A stretch of DNA of 55,109 nt from Vicinamibacteria bacterium (lineage in GTDB: Bacteria; Acidobacteriota; Vicinamibacteria; Vicinamibacterales; UBA8438): contig JAJEEU010000027.1 in NCBI GenBank assembly GCA_022820825.1, positions 1-55,109 on the forward strand. The letters run 5' to 3'. The position numbers were made by a program, and so were the translations under genes. Below the pieces are notes generated by a model, which saw only the letters and a program-made list of their open reading frames with translations, was not told the DNA's origin and made no database searches. Below, piece after piece: positions 8,210 through 16,450 of this stretch (the first letter of the stretch is position 1; every line of letters begins with the position of its first letter).

Positions 8210-8670
8210 TCGTGCCTGACATCAATCTGTTGGTCTATGCCTACAACGACGGTGCTCCATTCCACGACGCGGCCAAACGCTGGTGGGAAGACTCGATGAA
8301 CGGCACGGAGCGGGTCGGCGTGCCGTGGATCGTCGCAACGGGATTCGTGCGGCTGATGACCCATCCGAGCGCGCTGGAGTTCCCCGTATCGCCCACCGAT
8401 GCCGTCGGACACGTCAGGGAGTGGTTTCAGTACGCCCACGTCACCCCGATCAATCCGGGGCCCGATCATCTCACTCACTTGCGGCAGTGTCTCGGCGCCG
8501 CCGGCGTCGGCGCGAACCTCGTTACCGATGCGCACATCGCGGCGCTGGCAATCGAGTACCAGGCCGTGGTGCACTCGAACGACTCGGACTTCGGCCGGTT
8601 TCCCGGCCTCCGCCGGCGCAACCCCCTCAAGGATCCGGACGCGATGGCCCTCGAGTTGAGTGAACCGTGA
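8206..8670 (+). CDS. vapC: VapC-type PIN-domain ribonuclease toxin
   Basis: 154 residues. PIN-domain acidic residues are visible: Asp5 in MIVPDINLLVYAYN, Asp108 in NLVTDAHIAALA, and Asp126/Asp128 in SNDSDFGRFPGL. The central segment VPWIVATGFVRLMTHPSA matches the TIGR00028-like VapC subgroup, which often lacks the central Glu. Members cleave RNA with magnesium and are neutralised by the adjacent VapB. The start is GTG within the GTGA overlap. Its stop codon overlaps the next gene, placing vapBC in one transcript with a ThuA-like gene. Confidence 0.88.
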   Translation: MIVPDINLLVYAYNDGAPFHDAAKRWWEDSMNGTERVGVPWIVATGFVRLMTHPSALEFPVSPTDAVGHVREWFQYAHVTPINPGPDHLTHLRQCLGAAGVGANLVTDAHIAALAIEYQAVVHSNDSDFGRFPGLRRRNPLKDPDAMALELSEP

Positions 8671-9563
8671 TGTCCAAGTACACAAACGGCGTGAGCGTGG
8701 TCGGATTGGCTCTCCTCACACTGGGTGCGGTCCTCACGCTGCAGGCGCCTGTCAGCGGACAGGACGCCGCGGCAAGGAAGCGCGTCCTGGTGCTGACCCA
8801 CAACGCCTTCTACAAGCACGACATGCTGGAGACGCTGGAGCGCACCGTGAGCGAGCTGGGCGAGCGGGGCGGATTCGACGTTACCTCGCTCGAGGGCTAC
8901 AGGCAGGAAGCCGACCGGATCGACCTCTCGATGATTTCCGCGTCCTACCTTGCGCAGTTCGACGGCCTCGTCATGGTCACGAACGGCGAGCTGCCGCTCG
9001 ACGACGGGCAGCGCCGCGCGCTCGTGGACTTCGTCCGCAACGGCAAGGGACTGGTCGCCGTTCACAACGCGCCGGTCACGCTCTACACCTACCCCCCGTT
9101 CGGGGAAATGGTGGGCGGTTACTTCTGGAAGACCTTCAACGCGTTGGCGCAGGACCAGCGGCGGATCGTCCTCAAGGTCGAGGATCGGGAGCACCCGGCG
9201 ACGAGCATGCTGGAGAGCACCTGGCCGTTAATCGACGAGTACTACCAGATGGCGCCGGAGGCCTGGGACGCCAGCAGGCCGGATCTGTACGTCGGGCCGA
9301 CCGGCCACGGCGCGCCGATCGGTTTCTCGCGCGATCGCGTCCACGTGCTGATCAGCCTCGACACGGAACGGACCGACATGACCGACCGGCCGCCGGAATG
9401 GGTGGTCGGCGGCGACTACCCGCAAGCGTGGTACCAACACTTCGGTCAGGGCCGCTCGCTGTACACGTCGCTGGGCCACCGCGAGGAGCTGTGGACCGGC
9501 AACGCGTTGTTCCGCGCCCACATTGTCGGCGCGATCCGGTGGTCGCTCGGGTTGGAGGACTAG
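8670..9563 (+). CDS. secreted ThuA-like domain protein
   Basis: 297 residues. A signal peptide (GLALLTLGAVLTLQAPVSGQ) precedes a ThuA-like (class I glutamine amidotransferase-like) fold: KRVLVLTHNAFYKHDML, FDGLVMVTNGELPLDDGQR, GKGLVAVHNAP, EHPATSML and RSLYTSLGHREELW. ThuA was named for trehalose utilisation, and the family is common in secreted carbohydrate gene sets of Planctomycetota and Acidobacteriota, but the activity is undefined. The ATG at 8670 shares its A with the vapC stop; GTG at 8667 is an alternative. Linkage to a toxin gene is probably just transcriptional read-through. Confidence 0.85.
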   Translation: MSKYTNGVSVVGLALLTLGAVLTLQAPVSGQDAAARKRVLVLTHNAFYKHDMLETLERTVSELGERGGFDVTSLEGYRQEADRIDLSMISASYLAQFDGLVMVTNGELPLDDGQRRALVDFVRNGKGLVAVHNAPVTLYTYPPFGEMVGGYFWKTFNALAQDQRRIVLKVEDREHPATSMLESTWPLIDEYYQMAPEAWDASRPDLYVGPTGHGAPIGFSRDRVHVLISLDTERTDMTDRPPEWVVGGDYPQAWYQHFGQGRSLYTSLGHREELWTGNALFRAHIVGAIRWSLGLED

Positions 9564-9584
9564 CCGGCGTTTCCGGGGTGGCCG

Positions 9585-10037
9585 CTACCCCAGAGCGGAG
9601 CCGGGCAGCAGGTGCTGGCTGAGGTCGCCGATCTGGTCGACGAAGAACTTCTTCTCGGTGTAGCGCCAGCGGCCGTCGACGCGCTCGAACTTGTCCTCGT
9701 AGCGCCCCGTGATGATCGGCTGCAGCGGCAGCGCCTCGGTGGCCTGGAACACCGTGTAGTAGGCGTTGCAGGTGGCCGTGCCGGCCTCCTCGTCGACCTC
9801 GATGAGCGTATTGGTCATCACGTGCTTGGTCTTCGGCGTGTGCGTGTCGGGGTACAGGCGCGTCGTCCGGCCGTAGTGGGCCGCGATGTCCTGCTCGCCC
9901 CGCACGTCCATGTCGCTGTGCTCGGCGGTGAGCCGCGCGTGTGCGAAGAGCTTGCCGATGCCTGCATAGTCCCCGCCGTCGATCAGGCGCGCGTAGGTAT
10001 AGAGGAGGTTGGCGATCTCCGTGGCTGAGTTGCTCAT
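9585..10037 (-). CDS. SnoaL-like / NTF2-like protein
   Basis: 150 residues with no signal peptide. The SnoaL_4-type pattern is clear: SATEIANLLYTYARLIDGGDYAGIGKLFAHA, RGEQDIAAHY, VMTNTLIEVDEEAGTATC and GRYEDKFERVDGRWRYTEKK. These alpha/beta cone folds act as small hydratases, isomerases or dehydratases in aromatic and polyketide catabolism. A second SnoaL-like gene accompanies the same neighbour families at 48816-49349. It lies 55 nt downstream of the YEYACHEGN-family gene on the same strand. Confidence 0.85.
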   Translation of the reverse strand: MSNSATEIANLLYTYARLIDGGDYAGIGKLFAHARLTAEHSDMDVRGEQDIAAHYGRTTRLYPDTHTPKTKHVMTNTLIEVDEEAGTATCNAYYTVFQATEALPLQPIITGRYEDKFERVDGRWRYTEKKFFVDQIGDLSQHLLPGSALG

Positions 10038-10092
10038 GGCATGAGCCTACTACGAAGGGAGCGGCGGTCCAACGGCCAATCCGGGCGCCCCC

Positions 10093-11130
10093 TCAGCGCG
10101 CCGCGCCCGCCCTTTGCTCCTGCACGCGCGCGCCGTTCAGCGAGTTCAGCACGGCGTAGTTGCCCTCGTGGCAGGCATACTCGTACTGCCGGTACTCGTT
10201 GTCGCGCCGCCAGGGGAAGGCGATGGTCCACGGCGCGGTCCAGACCTCCGGATCGTCGACGTGGACCGAGTACTTGAGCGTGTCCGCATCGACGAGCGTG
10301 AAGCGCTCGACGATGCGCCGCGCGGGGCTCTGCCGCGCCAGCTCCCAGTGGGACCATTCGCTGCGCCGCTGCCCGCCCGGCGCCCGCATGTTGTCGACGC
10401 GCCGGAAGTTGGTCGATTCGACGACGAGCGTGTTGCCTTCCCAGCGGCCGCGCGGGCTGCCTTCCCACAGCTCGATCCGGTCGTCGATGGGCGGGGCGGC
10501 GTCGATCGGGATGATGCGCGCGTTGTGGATCATCTCGCTGTGCAGCACCACGTACCCCGGCGTCTGGACGATCAGCGTGCCGTTGTTGTACGCGGTCGGC
10601 AGCATCATCCCCAGCACGCCGCGCGAGATGCAGCGGTCGCCCGGCTCCATGTTGGCGTAGGTGTCGTGCAGGTGCTCGCGCATGTAGGCCGCGATGTCGC
10701 GCGACTGCTCGGTCTGCGGCGGCATCTTGCCGGTGTTCGGCTCGATCACGAGCGCGGGCCAGTCGCCCGCGACCGGATCGCTGAAGTACCAGTCCCACCA
10801 GTACAGGGCGTAGAACCCGACCGTGCCTTCGGTATGGGTCTCCCCGGCCGCGATCTTGCCCTCGTAGCGCGCCTGCGCCATGGCCTGCAGCTCTTCCCGC
10901 GAGAAGCTCTCGCGTCCGGCCAGCTCGTCCGGCATCTCCAGCGGCGTGTGGTTGGCGTCCGCGTTGTTCCACATCCCCTGGATGTCGGGCTGTCCATCCG
11001 GCAGGCGCGACGGCTCCCAGGTCGGCGCGCCGGCCTGACCCGCCTGTCCGCCGGCCGCCGGAGCCATACCGGCAGTGCCAACTGCGGCGGCGGCCACCAC
11101 GACCGTCACGACGATCCATCGATATCTCAT
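10093..11130 (-). CDS. uncharacterised secreted protein, YEYACHEGN family (copy 1)
   Basis: 345 residues with signal peptide MRYRWIVVTVVVAAAAVGTA. I do not know a biochemical function. It shares a clear pattern with the protein at 46884-47783: PDIQGMWNN near the mature N-terminus, SPRGRWEGNTLVVESTNF, VERFTLVDADTLKYSVHVDDPEVWTAPW, and YEYACHEGN near the C-terminus. The sequence after the motif (VQEQRAGAAR) is short. The longest frame extends upstream to 11367, but that part is not protein-like and overlaps the divergent gene. The start at 11130 places the signal peptide correctly. Confidence 0.75.
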   Translation of the reverse strand: MRYRWIVVTVVVAAAAVGTAGMAPAAGGQAGQAGAPTWEPSRLPDGQPDIQGMWNNADANHTPLEMPDELAGRESFSREELQAMAQARYEGKIAAGETHTEGTVGFYALYWWDWYFSDPVAGDWPALVIEPNTGKMPPQTEQSRDIAAYMREHLHDTYANMEPGDRCISRGVLGMMLPTAYNNGTLIVQTPGYVVLHSEMIHNARIIPIDAAPPIDDRIELWEGSPRGRWEGNTLVVESTNFRRVDNMRAPGGQRRSEWSHWELARQSPARRIVERFTLVDADTLKYSVHVDDPEVWTAPWTIAFPWRRDNEYRQYEYACHEGNYAVLNSLNGARVQEQRAGAAR

Positions 11131-11179
11131 GCGCACCCTGCCCTCTCCCACACGATTGTCCGCCTGCCGCCTCCGCGCG

Positions 11180-11210
11180 TCAACACCGGGGGGGGGGGGC
11201 CATATACAAT
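11180..11210 (+). promoter_or_regulatory. putative promoter with a 12-G homopolymer in the spacer
   Basis: A run of 12 G (11188-11199) lies between a -35-like TCAACA (11180-11185) and a -10-like TACAAT (11205-11210), giving a 19-bp spacer. It sits in the 177-bp gap between the divergent genes starting at 11130 and 11308. Loss of one or two G would bring the spacer to 17-18 bp. Confidence 0.4.
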
Positions 11211-11307
11211 CGGCCTGCGTCCGTGTTGCCGATTCCGCGAGTTGCCTTCCAACGGCCCTCTTTCCTGGTGGATGGAGGTTACCGGGTCGTACTCGGGAGA
11301 GGAACGA

Positions 11308-12429
11308 ATGAACCAGTCGAGTCTCGGAGCGATAGTCGTCGGCACGCAGTTCGGCGTGCTCACCCATTTGCGCGCGCTGCGCGCCGCCGGCATCGAGGTG
11401 CGGGCCCTGGTGGGACGCGATCCCGACAAGACCGCGCAGCGGGCGGCCCGCATGGGTGTCGAGGGCGCGTACACATCACTGACCGAGGCGCTGGCGCTGC
11501 CGGACATCGAACTCGTATCCGTCGCCACGCCGCCGCATACGCACGCCGGCTTCGTGCTCGAAGCTGTTGCCGCCGGCAAGCACGTGCTGTGCGAGAAGCC
11601 CTTCGCGCGCAACGCCGGCGAGGCGCGCGCGATGCTCGCGGCCGCCGAGGCGGCCGGCGTCGTGCACGTGCTCGGCACCGAGTTCCGCTTTGCGACCGGA
11701 CAGGCGCTGGGCGCGCGGGCGATGCGGCAGGGCCTCATCGGCGAGCCGCGCATGGCAACGATGGTCCTCAACCTGCCGATCCTCGCCGACCCCGCGGGGG
11801 AGGTGCCGGACTGGTGGAGCGCCGCCGAGGAAGGCGGCGGCTGGCTGGGCGCGCTCGCGTCGCACAACGTCGACCAGCTCCGCACGCTGCTGGGCGAGTT
11901 CGCGGGCGTCAGCGCCTCGCTGTCGCTGGTGGCCGACCGCGACTGGACCGCCGAGGACTCCTACACCGTCCACTTCCGCACCGTGTCCGGCGTAGCGGGC
12001 ATCCTGCAGAGCACGGCCGGCGGCTGGGGCCCGCCGGTCGCCTGCACCCGCATCTACGGCTCACACGGCACGCTTTCTATTGAAGGCGACGCCGTGAAGG
12101 TCGCGGATCGGTCCGGCCTGCGCACGCTGGAGACACCCGACGACCTGCGGAACCCGGCGCCCGATCCGGCGCCCGCGGACCTGATGGTCACGGCCTACGA
12201 CCACCTGCACGGGGCGGGGACCGACCTCGGACCCTATGCGAAGCTGTTCGCCGTGATGCGCGAGCGGATTCTCGGCCGGGAAACGCCGGGGGATCCGGCG
12301 CCCGCAACGTTCGCTGACGGAGTGGCTGGACAGGAAGTTCTGGACGCCATCCGGCAGTCGGCCCACGAGCAGCGCTGGGTCGACGTGCCGGCCCGCGCAC
12401 CCGCGGGAGTTGCGCCGGTCGGGGCGTAA
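11308..12429 (+). CDS. Gfo/Idh/MocA family oxidoreductase
   Basis: 373 residues, cytosolic. The N-terminal Rossmann domain starts GAIVVGTQFGVLTHLRALRAAG with an atypical dinucleotide loop. LVSVATPPHTHAGFVLEAV and HVLCEKPFARNAGEA (EKP at 96-98) are the family signature, with Lys of EKP as the expected catalytic residue. The C-terminal beta-sheet domain includes GGWLGALASHNVDQLRTL, where His is usually catalytic. The enzyme would oxidise or reduce a sugar, inositol or similar alcohol with NAD(P). GAGAGGA at 11297-11303 supports the ATG at 11308. It interrupts the otherwise minus-strand SnoaL/YEYACHEGN/cyclase group. Confidence 0.88.
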   Translation: MNQSSLGAIVVGTQFGVLTHLRALRAAGIEVRALVGRDPDKTAQRAARMGVEGAYTSLTEALALPDIELVSVATPPHTHAGFVLEAVAAGKHVLCEKPFARNAGEARAMLAAAEAAGVVHVLGTEFRFATGQALGARAMRQGLIGEPRMATMVLNLPILADPAGEVPDWWSAAEEGGGWLGALASHNVDQLRTLLGEFAGVSASLSLVADRDWTAEDSYTVHFRTVSGVAGILQSTAGGWGPPVACTRIYGSHGTLSIEGDAVKVADRSGLRTLETPDDLRNPAPDPAPADLMVTAYDHLHGAGTDLGPYAKLFAVMRERILGRETPGDPAPATFADGVAGQEVLDAIRQSAHEQRWVDVPARAPAGVAPVGA

Positions 12430-12474
12430 CCGCGCAAGGGCGTTGCGCAACCGCCGTTCAGGCGCTTGCTCCGC

Positions 12475-13494
12475 TCAGAAGATGGCGAGCGGGTCGAACG
12501 GGGAGCCGGTGTTGCCCGGCAACTGCAGCGGCGCCGCCACGAACAGGAACTCCCAGCGTCCCAGCTCGGCGGCGGTCTCGGCGACGGCCGTCAAGTCAGC
12601 GGCGTCGATCACGTGCACGCCGAGGGCGACGAGCGCCGGCATGTGCACCGGGAACGGGAAGTCGTCGTACACCACGGCGTCCTGGCTGCCGTCGCTGCCC
12701 ATGACGGCCACGTCGCGCTCCTTGAACCAGGGCGCGACGGCCGGGTGCCAGCCCGCGGTCGGATCCTCGTCGCCGGGCGGCGGCCGCAGCCAGCGGCCGG
12801 TATGGAGCAGGACCACGTCGCCCGGGCCGACCCTGACGCCCGCCTGCTCCTCCCACGCCAGGATCTCTTCCGGCGTGACCGCGTAGCCCGGCTCCAGGTA
12901 CGGAACGCCCCTCAGGCGCGGGATGTCGAGCAGCACGCCGCGGGTAACGATCCCTTCCTTGATGTTGTCGATGCCCATCCTCGTGCAGCCGGTCTCGGTA
13001 TTGACGACCTCCTCGAACGCAACCCCGTTGTAGAGCTGCCCCTCGTAGCCGAAGTGGCAGAGCGCATCCAGATGCGTGTGCACCACGCCGTGCTGGAAGA
13101 TCGAGATGTTCTCGATGGCGATCCCGTTCCGCGGAATCTGGAAGTCGCGGTGCCAGAACGCGCCGTCCGGGCGCTCGCCCTCCGGGGTGGCGGAGGTGGG
13201 CATGACCCGCGGCTGCCGCGACATGGACACGACGATGCCCTCCGTCGCCAGCCGGAGCGCCGCCACCCGCTTCTCGGGCGTGATCAGGTTGAGCGCGCCG
13301 AGCTGATCGTCCTCGCCCCAGCGGCCCCAGTTCGACAGCTCGTCCATCCACCGCCGTACGTCCGCGGAGGTCACGTCCTCCGGCTGCAGGCCGCTGGCGC
13401 CCTGCCGGCCGCAAGCGGTCCAGGCCGGCAGCGTCGCGATGATCGCCAGCGCGGTCAGTCCGCCGGCCAACAGTCTCTGAGTTTGCATTCGCAT
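12475..13494 (-). CDS. exported cyclase-family hydrolase (kynurenine-formamidase-like), copy 1
   Basis: 339 residues. The hydrophobic N-terminus ends in WTAC, a possible but non-canonical lipobox. The cyclase family metal motif is HTHLDALCHFGY (His, Asp and His spaced as in HxDxxxH). Other shared signatures are WMDELSNWGRWGEDDQLGALNLIT, VTRGVLLDIPR and GDVVLLHTGRW. Known members hydrolyse N-formylkynurenine, cyclic amides or esters using zinc or manganese. Its paralogue at 47799-48764 has the same opening (WMTELSNWGRWGPDDERGVLNLIT). Tandem ATGs occur at 13494 and 13488. The substrate is unknown. Confidence 0.85.
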   Translation of the reverse strand: MRMQTQRLLAGGLTALAIIATLPAWTACGRQGASGLQPEDVTSADVRRWMDELSNWGRWGEDDQLGALNLITPEKRVAALRLATEGIVVSMSRQPRVMPTSATPEGERPDGAFWHRDFQIPRNGIAIENISIFQHGVVHTHLDALCHFGYEGQLYNGVAFEEVVNTETGCTRMGIDNIKEGIVTRGVLLDIPRLRGVPYLEPGYAVTPEEILAWEEQAGVRVGPGDVVLLHTGRWLRPPPGDEDPTAGWHPAVAPWFKERDVAVMGSDGSQDAVVYDDFPFPVHMPALVALGVHVIDAADLTAVAETAAELGRWEFLFVAAPLQLPGNTGSPFDPLAIF

Positions 13495-13534
13495 GTGAGA
13501 GCCGCCTCCGCCGCTGGATGGGTGTCCGGAACTC

Positions 13535-15049
13535 CTACCCTGCCGTGATGCCCTGCTCGCGCATCAATTCACGCAGCAGACGCGCCGAGCTTTCGCGGAT
13601 ATAGACGCTGATGTACAGGACGTGCCCCTCGGCGAGGTCCAGCGGCGTACGTCCCCGCTGGTCCCGCGCGTCGAGCCGCGCACCCTGTTCGACGAGATGG
13701 CTGATGATCGAATCGGCGCCCCGGGAGGCCGCACCGTGCAGCGGCGTCCACCCGCAGCACAGCCCGCGGTAGGCCGAGGCGTCGGCGACGGTGTCTTGCT
13801 CGCACTCGCTCCCGGCGTTGATGTCCGCTCCGAGATCGAGAATCATGCGCACCGCCTCGAGCGCATCTTCCTCGGAGCCGGGGGTCTGGCCGTCGAGATA
13901 CCCGACGCCGGCCGCCATCGCCAGCGGGGTGACGTTCTCCACCGTCGCCTGCAGCGGGTCGGCGCCGTGCTCCAGGAGCAGCCGCATCGCGGGCAGGTCG
14001 GCGGAGCGCGCCGCCCACCAGAACGGCGTGGCGCCGATGACGTTGACGGCGAACGACTGGCCGCTGGCCGTCACCCCCTCGGGAAACCGCACTTCGAGGT
14101 CGCGGGTCATGCCGGCGTTCGGGTCCGCCCCGTGCGCCAGCAGTTTCTCCATGAGGCCGAGGTAGCCGATGTCGCCGCGTTCGACCACGCCCGCCTTGTC
14201 GTTCCCGTCCCAGTTGTGTGTCTGGACCAGGATGTGCAGCGCCGTGCGTCCGGCGTCGGCGGCGCTCGGGTCCGCGCCGTCATCCAGGAGGAATGCGGCG
14301 AGGTCGTAATGCCCGTTGACGATCGCCAGCATCAGCACGCTGGTGCCGTCGCGCAGCATGTCGTTGACGTCGGCGCCCGACTCCAGCAGTACCCGCACCG
14401 CGTCGAAGCCACCGGCGCGCGCGGCGAACGCCAGCGCGCTGAAGCCGCCCCTGGAATGCAGGTTGACTTCGGCGCCGTGCTCGACGAGCAGCCGCACCAT
14501 GCCAGCGTGCCGCCCGGCAGCGGCCGACATCAGGGCAGTCTGCCCGCGCAGTTCTTCCGTCAGGTGAAGATCCGCGCCGTGCGCGAGCAGCAGGCGGGCC
14601 GCGTCGACGCTGCCCGTGCGCGCCGCCGTCATCAGCGGCGTTTCGCCCGCCGCGAACCGGTTGGGTTCGGCGCCGGCCAGCAGCAGCGCCTCTACTACCG
14701 GCGCGCTGCCGTTGGTGCATGCCAGCAGCAGCGCCGTGGCGCCGTAACGGTTCGCTGCATCCACGTCGGCGCCGGCAGCGATGAGCGCGCGCACCATGTC
14801 CCGGTCGTCGTGGTGCACCGCCCAGTGGAGCGCCGTCGTGCCGTCGGGAGCCGGTGCGTCAACCGCGGCGCCGTCGGCCAGCAGGGAGTAGACGGCGCGC
14901 GTGTCCCGCATCTCGGCGGCCGCCACCAGATCGCCGGCCTCGGTGACCGCGGCGGCGGACGCGCCGGCAGCGGCCAGCCAGATCGCCGCGCAGACGGCCG
15001 CGAAAGCTCCCGCACGCACGCCCCCGGGCTCTGCCATGATTGCGAACAC
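13535..15049 (-). CDS. secreted ankyrin-repeat protein (copy 1)
   Basis: About 500 residues. A signal peptide (AAIWLAAAGASAAA) is followed by at least nine ankyrin repeats with the usual GxTALHxA and LLxxGAD patterns (DGTTALHWAVHHDD, YGATALLLACTNG, GETPLMTAARTGS, RGQTALMSAAAGRH). Two repeats carry insertions (near VQTHNWDGNDKAG and VADASAYRGLCCG). The start is either GTG at 15049 (AGGA 9 nt upstream, overlapping the preceding stop) or ATG at 15037. It is the last gene after the DUF1592- and DUF1552-type genes. A paralogue is the first gene of the second such cassette (41347-42975). The role is probably protein binding in the periplasm. Confidence 0.85.
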   Translation of the reverse strand: MFAIMAEPGGVRAGAFAAVCAAIWLAAAGASAAAVTEAGDLVAAAEMRDTRAVYSLLADGAAVDAPAPDGTTALHWAVHHDDRDMVRALIAAGADVDAANRYGATALLLACTNGSAPVVEALLLAGAEPNRFAAGETPLMTAARTGSVDAARLLLAHGADLHLTEELRGQTALMSAAAGRHAGMVRLLVEHGAEVNLHSRGGFSALAFAARAGGFDAVRVLLESGADVNDMLRDGTSVLMLAIVNGHYDLAAFLLDDGADPSAADAGRTALHILVQTHNWDGNDKAGVVERGDIGYLGLMEKLLAHGADPNAGMTRDLEVRFPEGVTASGQSFAVNVIGATPFWWAARSADLPAMRLLLEHGADPLQATVENVTPLAMAAGVGYLDGQTPGSEEDALEAVRMILDLGADINAGSECEQDTVADASAYRGLCCGWTPLHGAASRGADSIISHLVEQGARLDARDQRGRTPLDLAEGHVLYISVYIRESSARLLRELMREQGITAG

Positions 15050-15060
15050 GACGTCTGTTC

Positions 15061-16431
15061 CTAGATGCCGGCGAGCCGGTCGTTCACGCCCGTGGCCTCG
15101 CTGAACCCGTCCGCCTGCACGTCCATCAGATCGAGCACGTTGAGCAGCGCGCGGGTCATCGCCGGCCCGCCCTCGTAGCGCAGGTGGCGCCCGCCTTCCA
15201 GCCGGCCCGCCGCGCCGCCCGCGAGCAGGCACGGCAGCGGATAGTGGCTGTGGTCGTTGCCGTCGCTCATGCTGCCGCCGTACAGCAGCAGCGAATTGTC
15301 CAGCAGGTTGCCGTCGCCGTCCGGCGTCGTCTTCAGCTTCTCCAGGAAGTAGGCGAGCATCTCCACGTGATACGTGTTGATCTTGACCAGCTTCTCGATG
15401 TTCTCCTCGTTCTGCGCGTGGTGCGAGAGCGAGTGGTGCGAGTTGGCCACGCCAACCTGCGGATAGGTGCGCGAGCTGGTCTCGTAGGAGATCTGGAATG
15501 CTGCAACACGTGTGATATCCGCCTGGTAAGCCAACGTCATCAGGTCGTACATCAGCTTGATGTGGTCCTCGAAGCTGTCGGGGATGCCCATCGGCTGCGG
15601 CGGGAGCTCCAGCGAGAGGGTGTCGCCCTGCGATTCGCTCATCTGGATGCGCCGCTCCACTTCCCGGACGCTGTCGAGGTACTCGGCCACGCGCTGCTGG
15701 TCGGACGCACCCAACTGCCGCCGCAGGTCCGCGATGTCGCCGGTCACCCAGTCGAGGATGCTGCGGTCCCGCTGGCGCTCGGCCAGCCGCTCGGCGGCCG
15801 TGCCGCCCTCGCCGAACAGCCGCTCGAACACCACCCGCGGGTTGTTCTCCATCGGCAGCGGAGTCGTCGGCGTGCGCCAGGAGATGGTGTACAGGTACTG
15901 GCAACTGTAGCCGACCTCGCAGTTGCCGACCCGTTCCGGAGACTCCAGCGAGACTTCCAGCGACGGCAGCCGCGTCTCGCTGCCGAAGTCCGCCGCGATG
16001 ATCTGGTCGACGGTGGTGCCGGCGCGCACGTCGATGCCCTCGGTCTTCTTCGGGTGCACGCCGGTCAGCCAGGTCGCCGTCCCGCGCGCGTGGTCGCCGG
16101 CGCCGTCGCCCATCGACCGCGCCATCGGGTGGTCGAGTCCCGAGAGCACGACCAGCCGGTCGCGCACGTTCTCCAACGGCTTCAGGATGGTGGACAGCTC
16201 GAAGTTCCTGCCCTCGCCGATCGGCGACCAGGCGTCGAGGCCGTGCGCCGCCACGTCGATCACGGCGCCGTTCGGGATGTAGACGAACCCGGCGCGGCGC
16301 ACCGGCCGCACGGCGGCCCTGGCGGCTGTCGACAGCGCCGGCACCATCGCATCGAGCAGGGGCAGCGCAAGCGTGGCGCCCATGCCCCGCAGGACCGTTC
16401 GGCGCGGCAACGACTTCTGCGTGATGAACAT
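15061..16431 (-). CDS. DUF1552 protein, Tat-exported (copy 1)
   Basis: 456 residues. The N-terminus KSLPRRTVLRGMGATLALPL is a twin-arginine-type signal. The DUF1552 pattern follows: GFVYIPNGAVIDVA, LSGLDHPMARSMGDGAGDHARG, WRTPTTPLPMENNPRVVFERLFG, and NSHHSLSHHAQNEENIEKL with several conserved His, then LLLYGGSMSDGNDHSHYPLP. The fold is related to DUF1501/sulfatase-like proteins. These proteins are nearly always encoded beside DUF1592/DUF1588-type cytochromes, as here (19 nt downstream of that gene). The function is unknown; a periplasmic redox or hydrolytic partner is inferred. AAGGAA precedes the ATG at 16431. Confidence 0.88.
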   Translation of the reverse strand: MFITQKSLPRRTVLRGMGATLALPLLDAMVPALSTAARAAVRPVRRAGFVYIPNGAVIDVAAHGLDAWSPIGEGRNFELSTILKPLENVRDRLVVLSGLDHPMARSMGDGAGDHARGTATWLTGVHPKKTEGIDVRAGTTVDQIIAADFGSETRLPSLEVSLESPERVGNCEVGYSCQYLYTISWRTPTTPLPMENNPRVVFERLFGEGGTAAERLAERQRDRSILDWVTGDIADLRRQLGASDQQRVAEYLDSVREVERRIQMSESQGDTLSLELPPQPMGIPDSFEDHIKLMYDLMTLAYQADITRVAAFQISYETSSRTYPQVGVANSHHSLSHHAQNEENIEKLVKINTYHVEMLAYFLEKLKTTPDGDGNLLDNSLLLYGGSMSDGNDHSHYPLPCLLAGGAAGRLEGGRHLRYEGGPAMTRALLNVLDLMDVQADGFSEATGVNDRLAGI

Positions 16432-16450
16432 GATTCGGTTCCTTCTCGGT

